From positions 1 through 7,041 of the forward strand of contig CAMJHJ010000129.1 in the NCBI GenBank assembly GCA_946405485.1: a stretch of 7,041 nt of DNA, in the 5' to 3' direction. Position numbers and translations under genes: made by a program. Position 1 is the stretch's first letter, and each line of letters starts with the position of its first letter. The DNA is from an uncultured Bacteroidales bacterium (GTDB lineage: Bacteria; Bacteroidota; Bacteroidia; Bacteroidales; UBA932). Positions 1 to 6,991 of the stretch are shown here, piece after piece. The notes beneath the pieces were generated by a model. It made no database searches. It was not told where the DNA came from and worked only from the letters and a program-made list of their open reading frames with translations.

Positions 1-1115
<1,115 letters not shown>

Positions 1116-1122
1116 AACAGGG

Positions 1123-1154
1123 CAAATGTACCAATTTCTTGTCCGAAATGCAAA
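1123..1154 (-). promoter_or_regulatory. Bacteroidota-type promoter for the response regulator
   Basis: Read on the minus strand, TTTG (1154-1151) is followed by a 20-base spacer and then TACATTTG (1130-1123), a full match to the Bacteroidota -7 consensus TAnnTTTG at the usual spacing. Only 7 bases separate the -7 element from the ATG at 1115. If transcription starts about four bases past the element, the leader is roughly 4 bases long. The promoter fills the gap after the GH99-like stop codon, so the regulator can be expressed independently. The match is seen directly; promoter activity is inferred. Confidence 0.65.
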
Positions 1155-1160
1155 GCGGCC

Positions 1161-2372
1161 CTAGTCGTATTTGCCGTCCAGGACATCCTTTACGGCTTGC
1201 AGGTAGCCGAATCCGTACAAGCGGTCCGGAAGCAGATAACTCCCTTCGACCCATTCGTTCCAGGCGTTGATCATCAGGAAGCGGGGCTGCCCGGGATGGT
1301 TGTCGACATAACCCTTGGCCTCTTTCAGGAAGGATGCGAAGGCCTGGGGCGTCTGGTGGAAACGGGTTACATGGTCGGCGCCCTTGGCAGGGAAGCGGGG
1401 CGTGTCATCCCAGCCGACAGACACGCAAGGAAAGACCGGCACGTCGAAGACCTCATCCCATTGGCGCCGGATCTCGATGGCTTCGCGTCCGTGCTGCAGA
1501 TAGTCGGGATTGAATCCGCCCATATTGTACAGGGCGACGCTGCCGACACCCAGCCGCGCGATCCGGTCTTTGAGCCTGGCGGCACTCTCTTCAGACAGAC
1601 GGAACCCGCCGCCGTGTATCTCCTGCAGGTGCAGACCGGGGAATCCGGCTTTGCGGACTTCCTCGCGGAAATAATCCATCGCCCGGGCGGCTTCATCCAA
1701 GGAACCGAAGCCGCGGACGAAATTGTTGAGGGAGAAGATCCCCAGGACCGGGCAGCCGTCGACCTTGACATAGCCGGGCTGGGAGAAGTATTGGGAGATG
1801 ATGCGGGCGACCACTTGCCTGAACTGGTCCCAGTCCACGTCGGGATTGAACAGCCTGTCCTCACGCTCACCCCATTTATGGTAATTCCAGTAGTTATATT
1901 TCACATCGTGGTTGGCCCACATGATGTAGAAATTCATCTTTTCGTGGCTGGGGGCTTTGAGGAAGCCGTCGTTCAGGGCACTCTCCAGATAGGGGCCGTG
2001 GTATCCGTCTTCGGTCGAATACCAGTACCAGTCGTAGATGAAGGTGTTGACCCCGTATTTCAGCGCGGTCCGGATCCATTTCTCCACGACCGCAGGATCG
2101 TTGTCCGGCTCGTACCCCCAGAGCGGCTGGCGGGGCTGGTAATGACCGGGGAAACGGGGGTCTCCTTTTTTGATAACTTCCCATTCGCCGATGCCTTCTT
2201 CCCAAAGCCAGCGGTGGGCGAGGGAGTCGTCATGGCAGGAGGGCCAGACATAGGCGCAGACATAGGTCTTGTCTGCCTTTTTCTTTTTTTGCGCGCCGTT
2301 GCAGACCGAAGCGTCTGTCAGTCCGAAGGCCAGGAATGCGACGAGGCCGATCCAAAGGAAATGCTGTTTCAT
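1161..2372 (-). CDS. Secreted GH99-like (WbsX-type) domain protein
   Basis: A 403-residue protein of the glycoside hydrolase 99-like/WbsX type, probably acting on a glycan outside the cytoplasm. Residues 1-17 are a hydrophobic signal sequence with little basic charge, followed by a region ending near CNGA (24-27) and a lysine patch (29-32). C24 lacks a lipobox (ASVC), so signal peptidase I export is likelier than lipidation. Family landmarks are GHYQP at 76-80, a YGVNTFIYDWYWY core at 106-118, and the C-terminal WNEWVEG at 371-377 followed by YGFGYL at 386-391. E373 and E376 are three residues apart, as I recall for the catalytic pair of GH99 endo-alpha-mannosidases. One domain fills nearly the whole protein; there is no carbohydrate-binding module. 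WbsX proteins usually sit in polysaccharide-synthesis clusters or loci with SusC/SusD, and neither is present here. Substrate unknown. The family call is firm, the enzyme activity only inferred. Confidence 0.85.
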   Translation of the reverse strand: MKQHFLWIGLVAFLAFGLTDASVCNGAQKKKKADKTYVCAYVWPSCHDDSLAHRWLWEEGIGEWEVIKKGDPRFPGHYQPRQPLWGYEPDNDPAVVEKWIRTALKYGVNTFIYDWYWYSTEDGYHGPYLESALNDGFLKAPSHEKMNFYIMWANHDVKYNYWNYHKWGEREDRLFNPDVDWDQFRQVVARIISQYFSQPGYVKVDGCPVLGIFSLNNFVRGFGSLDEAARAMDYFREEVRKAGFPGLHLQEIHGGGFRLSEESAARLKDRIARLGVGSVALYNMGGFNPDYLQHGREAIEIRRQWDEVFDVPVFPCVSVGWDDTPRFPAKGADHVTRFHQTPQAFASFLKEAKGYVDNHPGQPRFLMINAWNEWVEGSYLLPDRLYGFGYLQAVKDVLDGKYD

Positions 2373-2379
2373 AGTATAC

Positions 2380-2411
2380 GCAAGTTAGGCATAGAATTAG
2401 GAATAAACAAA
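2380..2411 (-). promoter_or_regulatory. Weak candidate promoter for the GH99-like gene
   Basis: On the minus strand, TTTG (2411-2408) stands 20 bases before TAACTTGC (2387-2380), which keeps the TA and TT of TAnnTTTG but not the last two bases. The element ends 7 bases before the ATG at 2372, the same distance as at the response regulator. The -33 and spacing are good and the -7 is poor, so this is tentative. Confidence 0.25.
2385..2405. repeat. 9-base direct repeat in the divergent promoter region (possible operator)
   Basis: TTAGGCATA (2385-2393) and TTAGGAATA (2397-2405) differ at one base and are 12 bases apart, start to start. The first copy overlaps the weak -7 element facing the GH99-like gene. 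The second overlaps the -33 element facing the M48 operon. A protein bound here could affect both directions. The repeat is visible; the operator role is inferred. Confidence 0.35.
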
Positions 2412-2427
2412 AAAAGTAGTACCTTTA
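2397..2427 (+). promoter_or_regulatory. Probable promoter of the M48-cmk-ispH-symporter operon
   Basis: TTAG (2397-2400, three of four bases of TTTG), then 19 bases, then TACCTTTA (2420-2427, one mismatch to TAnnTTTG). The predicted transcript would begin near 2431 and leave a leader of about 36 bases before the ATG at 2467, close to the leader length predicted for efp. No Shine-Dalgarno sequence is seen, as is usual in Bacteroidota. Confidence 0.5.
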
Positions 2428-2429
2428 CT

Positions 2430-2450
2430 ATTTGTAACACTGGAACAAAT
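2430..2450. repeat. Inverted repeat in the M48 leader
   Basis: ATTTGT (2430-2435) and ACAAAT (2445-2450) form a perfect 6-base dyad with a 9-base centre. It starts at about the predicted transcription start of the operon, so it could be an operator overlapping +1 or a weak hairpin at the mRNA 5' end. A short AT-rich dyad like this can also arise by chance. Confidence 0.3.
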
Positions 2451-2466
2451 CAAATACGATACAACG

Positions 2467-3225
2467 ATGAAAAAGCTTATTCCTCTCCTGATGGCGGCGA
2501 CGATGCTTTGCAGCTGCAGCCTGCTGTCCAATGTCAACTGGAATACCGAGGCCCTGACGTCCGCTGCCGGCAAGGCGGCGGTGGCCGCGTCGATCACGGA
2601 CGACCAGATCGTGGAGCTCTGCCGCCAGAGCGTGGCGCAGTTGGATGCCCAGAACGTGATTGAGACGGGCAAGTACCACCAGCGCCTGATGAATGTGGTC
2701 AAGGACATCCACATCCAGGGCCTGACGCTCAATTACAAGGTCTACAAGAAGGATGAGATCAACGCTTTCGCCTGCGGTGACGGTTCAGTGCGGGTCTATA
2801 CGGGCCTGATGGACATCATGGATGACAACGAACTGCTCGGCGTCATCGGTCATGAGATCGGCCATGTCGTGCACAAGGATTCGAAGCGGGCGATGAAAAA
2901 GGCTTATATGAATTCCGCCCTGCGGGATGCGGTGGCTTCCGCCGGTTCGCTCGGCGCTGTGACTTCCGGTCTGCTCGGCGACCTGGGCGAGGCCTATCTG
3001 AACTCCCAGTTCTCCCAGAAACAGGAGCTGGCCGCCGATGATTTCGGTTTCGATGTCACGGTTGCCTGCGGCCGCAGCCCTTACAGCATGGCCAACGCCT
3101 TGGGCAAACTTTCCAAGCTCTCCAAGAATGACAGGAATAAACTGGAGATGATGTTCTCCTCTCACCCGGACAGCAAACTCCGCACGGACCGGATGACGCA
3201 AAGGGCGGCCTCTTACAAGAAATAG
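2467..3225 (+). CDS. M48 family metalloprotease lipoprotein
   Basis: A 252-residue zinc-dependent peptidase of the M48 family, similar in layout to small periplasmic M48 lipoproteins such as LoiP/YggG. The N-terminus has a lysine pair, a hydrophobic stretch and a lipobox-like LCSC that places the lipidated cysteine at C17. The protein should therefore be membrane-anchored and act in the envelope, probably in quality control of misfolded proteins. The zinc motif HEIGH is at 129-133, and the third ligand is E187 in QELAADDFG, matching the ExxAD signature. A SHPDSKLR stretch at 232-239 is also typical. Length is normal for a stand-alone catalytic domain; there are no TPR or PDZ additions. It is the first gene of a tight run, with 3 bases between its TAG and the cmk ATG. 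The start is fixed by the signal peptide. The family is certain; the physiological substrate is unknown. Confidence 0.93.
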   Translation: MKKLIPLLMAATMLCSCSLLSNVNWNTEALTSAAGKAAVAASITDDQIVELCRQSVAQLDAQNVIETGKYHQRLMNVVKDIHIQGLTLNYKVYKKDEINAFACGDGSVRVYTGLMDIMDDNELLGVIGHEIGHVVHKDSKRAMKKAYMNSALRDAVASAGSLGAVTSGLLGDLGEAYLNSQFSQKQELAADDFGFDVTVACGRSPYSMANALGKLSKLSKNDRNKLEMMFSSHPDSKLRTDRMTQRAASYKK

Positions 3226-3228
3226 CAT

Positions 3229-3927
3229 ATGCAGGTACCGGATATCATCATTGCCATCGATGGCTATTCGTCGACCGGCAAAAGCACCCTGGCCAAGTTG
3301 CTGGCCAAAGAGTTTTCTTTCCTTTATCTGGACAGCGGCGCCCTGTACCGGGGCGTGACGCTCTTTGCGCAGGAACGCGGATTCATCTCGGAAGCGGGCG
3401 TCATCGACGAAGAAGCGCTCCGTGCCGCCCTGCCGGAGTTGGACCTGCATTTCGAGTATACTCCCGAGGGCAGCAAGACCTTCATCGGCGACCGTTGTGT
3501 CGAAGGGGAAATCCGTACGCTGAAGGTTTCGAGTCAGGTAAGTCCTATCTCCGCGATTGCTTTCGTGCGCAATTTCGTGGATGAGAAACTGCACCAGGCC
3601 GGTGCAGCGCGCCGCGTGGTGATGGATGGACGCGATATCGGGACGACTGTTTTCCCGAATGCGGAACTGAAGATATTCATGACTGCGTCCACGGAGGTGA
3701 GGACCCAGCGCCGTTATGACGAAATGGTCGCCAAGGGTGAGACGCCCGACTGGGAGGAGGTCAAGAAAAACCTGCTGGAACGCGATTATATCGATTCCCA
3801 CCGGGATGTCTCCCCGCTGGCACGGGCCGAAGATGCCTTCGTCCTGGACAACTCCGACATGACCCTCAAGGAGGAAGTCGTCTGGACCGAGGGCCTGATC
3901 CACGGCCGTTTCGGCATTCTCGACTGA
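3229..3927 (+). CDS. cmk: Cytidylate kinase (CMP kinase)
   Basis: Cytoplasmic kinase that phosphorylates CMP and dCMP to the diphosphates with ATP, feeding RNA, DNA and CDP-lipid synthesis. At 232 residues it has normal family length. The P-loop GYSSTGKS is at 12-19, followed by the substrate-side motif YLDSGALYR at 33-41, DGRDIGT at 133-139, and the lid/C-terminal pattern RDYIDSHRDVSPL near 185-197 followed by EDAFVLDNS at 201-209, where the basic residues bind nucleotide phosphates. It follows the M48 gene by 3 bases, and its TGA shares one base with the ispH ATG (TGATG), which points to translational coupling. Nothing is missing or unusual. Confidence 0.97.
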   Translation: MQVPDIIIAIDGYSSTGKSTLAKLLAKEFSFLYLDSGALYRGVTLFAQERGFISEAGVIDEEALRAALPELDLHFEYTPEGSKTFIGDRCVEGEIRTLKVSSQVSPISAIAFVRNFVDEKLHQAGAARRVVMDGRDIGTTVFPNAELKIFMTASTEVRTQRRYDEMVAKGETPDWEEVKKNLLERDYIDSHRDVSPLARAEDAFVLDNSDMTLKEEVVWTEGLIHGRFGILD

Positions 3928-4832
3928 TGGCGCTTACCGTCGAAATAGACCCGCATTCCGGTTTTTGCGGGGGAGTGATCCGTGCCATCGGCAGCGCGGA
4001 GCGTTTCCTGTCGGAGCATCCCGGCAGGCCCTTGCATTCCCTCGGGGCGATCGTGCATAATGAGGAAGAGCTGGAACGTCTGTCCCAAAGGGGACTCGTC
4101 ACGGTCTCGAAGGAGGACCTGCCGGACCTGGCGGCCGCCGGACGCACTTCGCTTCTGATCCGGGCACACGGGGAACCCCCTGAGACTTACCGGCTTGCCG
4201 CAGATCTGGGTTTCGAGGTGGTGGACTGCACCTGCCCGGTCGTGCTGAAACTCCAGCGGGACATCCGTGACGCCTATGAGCATTTACAGTCTTCCGGTGG
4301 CGGTCAGGTCGTGATTTTCGGCCGTATCGGCCATGCGGAGGTCCTGGGCCTGGTCGGTCAGGTCGGCGGAGATGCCGTCGTCGTGGAAGATGCAGAGATG
4401 CTGCGCGCTTTTCTCGGAGACGGGACGATACGCCGGAACGCCCGGATCGAGTTGTTTTCGCAGACGACCAAGGATCCGGAGGAATACGCGGAGATCGCCG
4501 GAATCCTGTCCGGATCCCTTTCCGATCCGGAGGGCCTCACCGTCCATGATACCATCTGCCAGCAGGTGGCGCGGCGCCACAGCAAACTCTCCGAATTCGC
4601 CCTTTCGCATGATGTGGTCATCTTTGTATCCGGGACGACCAGCTCCAACGGGCAGGTCCTGTTCGGGCTCTGCAAATCGCTGAACATAAGGACTTTCCAT
4701 ATCAGCTCAGAAGAGGATCTCCGGAAGGAATGGTTCCGCCCCGATGACAAGGTCGGCGTGTGCGGGGCCACATCCACGCCGAAATGGCTGCTCGAGCGTG
4801 TGGCGTCCCATATCGCCGGATTACCCCTCTGA
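3927..4832 (+). CDS. ispH: 4-hydroxy-3-methylbut-2-enyl diphosphate reductase (IspH/LytB)
   Basis: Last enzyme of the MEP (non-mevalonate) isoprenoid pathway. It is a cytoplasmic iron-sulfur enzyme that reduces HMBPP to isopentenyl and dimethylallyl diphosphate. At 301 residues it has normal length. The three conserved cluster cysteines are C14 (GFCGG), C103 (CTCP) and C211 (TICQQ). Substrate-pocket residues are also present: H44 (VHN), H81 (AHGEP), H136 and E138 (GHAEV), T179-T180 in SQTTKD, S239-S240-N241, and S283 in GATSTP. C101, two residues from ligand C103, and C279 are extra cysteines. The start is chosen because it gives the short N-terminus normal for the family and a TGATG overlap with cmk. 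Ten bases separate it from the symporter ATG. Confidence 0.97.
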   Translation: MALTVEIDPHSGFCGGVIRAIGSAERFLSEHPGRPLHSLGAIVHNEEELERLSQRGLVTVSKEDLPDLAAAGRTSLLIRAHGEPPETYRLAADLGFEVVDCTCPVVLKLQRDIRDAYEHLQSSGGGQVVIFGRIGHAEVLGLVGQVGGDAVVVEDAEMLRAFLGDGTIRRNARIELFSQTTKDPEEYAEIAGILSGSLSDPEGLTVHDTICQQVARRHSKLSEFALSHDVVIFVSGTTSSNGQVLFGLCKSLNIRTFHISSEEDLRKEWFRPDDKVGVCGATSTPKWLLERVASHIAGLPL

Positions 4833-4842
4833 CATACCGCCC

Positions 4843-6315
4843 ATGCAGACCAGTATCCTCGACCTTGTCATCATCGCCGTCTATCTCGTCGGCATCACCC
4901 TCTTCGGATGTTCGTTCTATTTCCGGAAGGGCGGCAAGGATGCGCGGACCTTCACGACCGGAGGCGGTCATATCCCGAACTGGGCGATCGCGCTCTCGAT
5001 CTTTGCCACGCAGGTGAGCAGCATCTCCTTCCTGGCCCTGCCGGCCAAGGCGTACCTGACCAACTGGAACTGCTTCGTCCTGACCCTGACCATCCCCATC
5101 GCAGCCTTCGTCGCCGCGAAATGGTTCGTCCCTTTCTACCGCAAATCCACCTCTGTCAGCGCCTATACTTTTCTGGAAGAGCGTTTCGGACCCTGGGCGC
5201 GCATCTATGCGAGTGCCTGCTTTCTCGTGATGCAGACCGCCCGCAGCGGCGTCATCCTCTTCCTGCTGGCGCTGACGCTCAAATCCGCCTTGGGTTTCTC
5301 CTGTTTCTGGATCATCGTGGTGACGGGCATCGTGACGATGCTCTATTCGATGCTGGGCGGCTTCAAGGCGGTCATCTGGGCGGATGCCATCCAGTCCCTG
5401 ATCCTGCTGCTCGGCACCCTGGCGGTCATCATCAGCCTCTGCTGCAATATCCCCGGCGGGCTGGGTCACGGCTTTCAGATGGCCTGGGACGCCGGCAAGT
5501 TCAGCCTGGGCTCCCTGTCTTTGAAAGAATGGGGGATTGAGACCTTCTGGGTGTCGTTCTTTTATGGCGTGTGCATCAACCTGCAGAACTATGGCATCGA
5601 CCAGAGTTTCACGCAGCGCTATATCGCCGCGAAGGATGACAAATCTGCCGCGAAGTCGGCTTTCTCCGGCGCGATGATGTACATCCCCGGGACTTTCCTG
5701 TTCGTGATGGTCGGCACGCTGCTGTGGATGTTCAGCGCAACGCATCCCGGAATGGTGCCCGCGGAAGTGGCTGCCCAGTCAGACGCCGTCTTCCCCTGGT
5801 ATATCGTCAACCGCCTTCCGCACGGTATCAGCGGCCTGCTGGTCGCCGCCATCATCGCAGCCGCGATGAGCACGGTGGCCGCGACGCTCAATTCCGGTTC
5901 GACGGTCCTGCTGGAAGATTATTACAAGCGCTTTTTCCCGGGCAAGGCGGACGCCGGGCGTAACATCCGTTTCCTGCGTTCGATGACGGTTTTGCTGACG
6001 GTGGCGTCCATCTGTGTGGCTGTGGCCGTGATGAATGTCAAGAGCGCCCTGACGGCCTGGTGGGGTATGCAGAGCGTCCTCTCCGGCGGCATGCTGGGCC
6101 TGTTCCTGCTGGGTGCCTATTCGAAACGGACTACCTCGACGCAGGCCGTCATCGCGACCATCCTGGGCCTGCTGGTGGTCATCTACATTACTTTCGGCCA
6201 GAAGATCCTGCCCCTGCCCGGATTCATCCATCTCAACCTGTCCATCGCACTCGGCACGCTGACCCTCTTCTTCACGGGTTGGCTCCTGGCCACTTGCAAG
6301 AAAAAAAGCAAATAA
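4843..6315 (+). CDS. Sodium:solute symporter (SSS/SLC5 family)
   Basis: A 490-residue inner-membrane protein that should couple solute uptake to the Na+ gradient. About 12-13 hydrophobic segments run along its whole length, in keeping with the LeuT-type fold. Family signatures are the SIFATQVSSISFLALP stretch at 52-67, GGFKAVIWADAIQ at 172-184, and AMSTVAATLNSGST at 341-354, where the Ser/Thr residues resemble the Na2 sodium site. It ends in a basic tail (CKKKSK). I use the ATG at 4843, 10 bases after the ispH stop. An in-frame ATG at 4744 would add 33 polar, proline-rich residues encoded inside ispH, unlike the membrane N-terminus expected. The substrate (sugar, sialic acid, amino acid or another) cannot be read from the sequence, and the ispH context gives no hint. 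The last codons overlap the efp -33 element. Confidence 0.92.
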   Translation: MQTSILDLVIIAVYLVGITLFGCSFYFRKGGKDARTFTTGGGHIPNWAIALSIFATQVSSISFLALPAKAYLTNWNCFVLTLTIPIAAFVAAKWFVPFYRKSTSVSAYTFLEERFGPWARIYASACFLVMQTARSGVILFLLALTLKSALGFSCFWIIVVTGIVTMLYSMLGGFKAVIWADAIQSLILLLGTLAVIISLCCNIPGGLGHGFQMAWDAGKFSLGSLSLKEWGIETFWVSFFYGVCINLQNYGIDQSFTQRYIAAKDDKSAAKSAFSGAMMYIPGTFLFVMVGTLLWMFSATHPGMVPAEVAAQSDAVFPWYIVNRLPHGISGLLVAAIIAAAMSTVAATLNSGSTVLLEDYYKRFFPGKADAGRNIRFLRSMTVLLTVASICVAVAVMNVKSALTAWWGMQSVLSGGMLGLFLLGAYSKRTTSTQAVIATILGLLVVIYITFGQKILPLPGFIHLNLSIALGTLTLFFTGWLLATCKKKSK

Positions 6316-6324
6316 TTAAATTTG
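6294..6324 (+). promoter_or_regulatory. Bacteroidota-type promoter for efp
   Basis: TTG (6294-6296), a 20-base spacer, and TAAATTTG (6317-6324) form a full -7 match. The -33 lies inside the last codons of the symporter gene and the -7 begins two bases after its stop. Transcription would start near 6328, giving an AT-rich leader of about 38 bases with no Shine-Dalgarno sequence. No terminator separates the symporter from efp, so some read-through is likely. Confidence 0.65.
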
Positions 6325-6341
6325 CGAGTTAAAACATTTGC
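6308..6341. repeat. Inverted and repeated ATTTGC elements around the efp promoter
   Basis: GCAAAT (6308-6313) and ATTTGC (6320-6325) form a perfect 6-base dyad with a 6-base centre that covers the symporter stop codon and most of the -7 element. A third copy, ATTTGC, is at 6336-6341. The -7 consensus itself supplies part of the motif, so the dyad may be partly accidental. An operator is possible but unproven. Confidence 0.3.
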
Positions 6342-6365
6342 AATCAACAGTAATTTATAGTTTTT

Positions 6366-6935
6366 ATGGCAACAACAGCTGATTTTAAGAACGGTCTTTA
6401 CATCGACTACAACGGCAAGCCCTGCGTCGTCGTTTATTTCCAGCACGTCAAGCCGGGCAAGGGCCCCGCTTTCGTCAAGACCAAGCTCCGCAATCTCGAG
6501 AACGGCCGCATCCTGGAGAATACCTTCACCGCCGGCGCCAAGATCGACGTCATTTCCGTCGAGCGCCGTCCCTACCAGTTCCTCTATGATGACGGAGAGG
6601 CTTTCAACTTCATGCACGAAGAGACCTACGAGCAGATCACCCTGCCGCACGAGGTCGTCGAGAACGCCGACCTGATGAAGGAAGGACAGCATGTGGAGAT
6701 GATGTTCCTCACCGAGCCTGAAGAGCGCTGCCTTACCTGCGAACTGCCGACCTATGTGACCTTGCAGGTGACGTATTCCGAGCCGGCCGTCAAGGGCAAC
6801 ACCGCTTCTTCCAGTGCCCTCAAGGAGGTTACCCTCGAGACCGGTGCCAAGATCATGGTCCCCCTCTTCATCGAGACGGGTGAGACGATTACGGTCAACA
6901 CCACCGACCGCAGCTATGGCCAGCGGGTGAAATAA
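6366..6935 (+). CDS. efp: Elongation factor P
   Basis: Translation factor that binds stalled ribosomes between the P and E sites and relieves arrest at consecutive prolines. The 189-residue length and three-domain layout are normal. The tip loop KPGKGPAF at 29-36 places the potentially modified lysine at K32, equivalent to K34 of E. coli EF-P. The FTAGAKID and ERRPYQFLY stretches follow (about 54-74), and the C-terminal domain ends with TGETITVNTTDRSYGQR. No EpmA/EpmB or other modification gene is in the window, so the state of K32 is open. The start is fixed by the family N-terminus. It has its own promoter and is followed by a hairpin terminator, so it is probably a single-gene unit. Confidence 0.97.
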   Translation: MATTADFKNGLYIDYNGKPCVVVYFQHVKPGKGPAFVKTKLRNLENGRILENTFTAGAKIDVISVERRPYQFLYDDGEAFNFMHEETYEQITLPHEVVENADLMKEGQHVEMMFLTEPEERCLTCELPTYVTLQVTYSEPAVKGNTASSSALKEVTLETGAKIMVPLFIETGETITVNTTDRSYGQRVK

Positions 6936-6958
6936 TCCTGTCAAAGACACTGAATCAT

Positions 6959-6988
6959 AATCGGCCGCCCTTTCCGGGGCGGCCGATT
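6959..6988. terminator. Hairpin terminator after efp, probably shared with a convergent gene
   Basis: A perfect 12-base-pair, GC-rich stem (6959-6970 with 6977-6988) encloses a 6-base loop (TTTCCG). It begins 23 bases after the efp stop. On the plus strand only a short T run follows; on the minus strand it is flanked by ATTATGATT. With a minus-strand open frame ending at 6992, it most likely works in both directions. The stem is strong but the weak T tract lowers certainty about the mechanism. Confidence 0.7.
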
Positions 6989-6991
6989 TCG

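Larger units (their letters stand above)
2373..2466. promoter_or_regulatory. Divergent AT-rich promoter region between the GH99-like gene and the M48 operon
   Basis: This 94-base gap is the only divergent intergenic region in the window and is far more AT-rich than the genes around it. It carries candidate promoters in both directions, a direct repeat of TTAGGCATA/TTAGGAATA with a 12-base period (2385-2405), and an inverted repeat ATTTGT...ACAAAT (2430-2450). No sigma-54 promoter (GG-N10-GC with the surrounding consensus) is visible, so nothing here shows that the neighbouring regulator controls these genes. Confidence 0.8.

Noticed and set aside
2245..2266. Ten-base direct repeat (CAGACATAGG, 12-base period) inside the GH99-like gene
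   Set aside because: It encodes the repeated YV in YVCAYVW at the start of the mature domain, so protein sequence is a sufficient explanation.
2283..2289. Slippery A AAA AAG heptamer in register within the GH99-like gene (minus strand), resembling a -1 frameshift site
   Set aside because: A -1 shift would end after 17 further codons and give a short product with no domain. The A run simply encodes the lysine patch after the signal peptide, and no stimulatory structure is obvious.
2373..2466. Possible sigma-54 promoter in the divergent gap (a TTGC facing the GH99-like gene)
   Set aside because: The GG expected 10 bases before the GC is absent and the upstream half does not match TGGCAC.
2785..3903. 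Minus-strand open frame of 372 codons opposite the M48 and cmk genes
   Set aside because: It straddles two well-supported genes on the other strand, has no family signature, and is explained by the same codon-use effect.
4744..4842. Upstream in-frame ATG that would extend the symporter by 33 residues
   Set aside because: The added residues are polar, Pro/Arg-rich and encoded inside ispH. The ATG at 4843 gives a normal symporter N-terminus 10 bases after the ispH stop.
4702..5745. Minus-strand open frame of 347 codons opposite ispH and the symporter
   Set aside because: The composition is rich in Asp, Arg, Gly, Gln and His, typical of an antisense shadow of membrane-protein codons, and both sense genes are secure.
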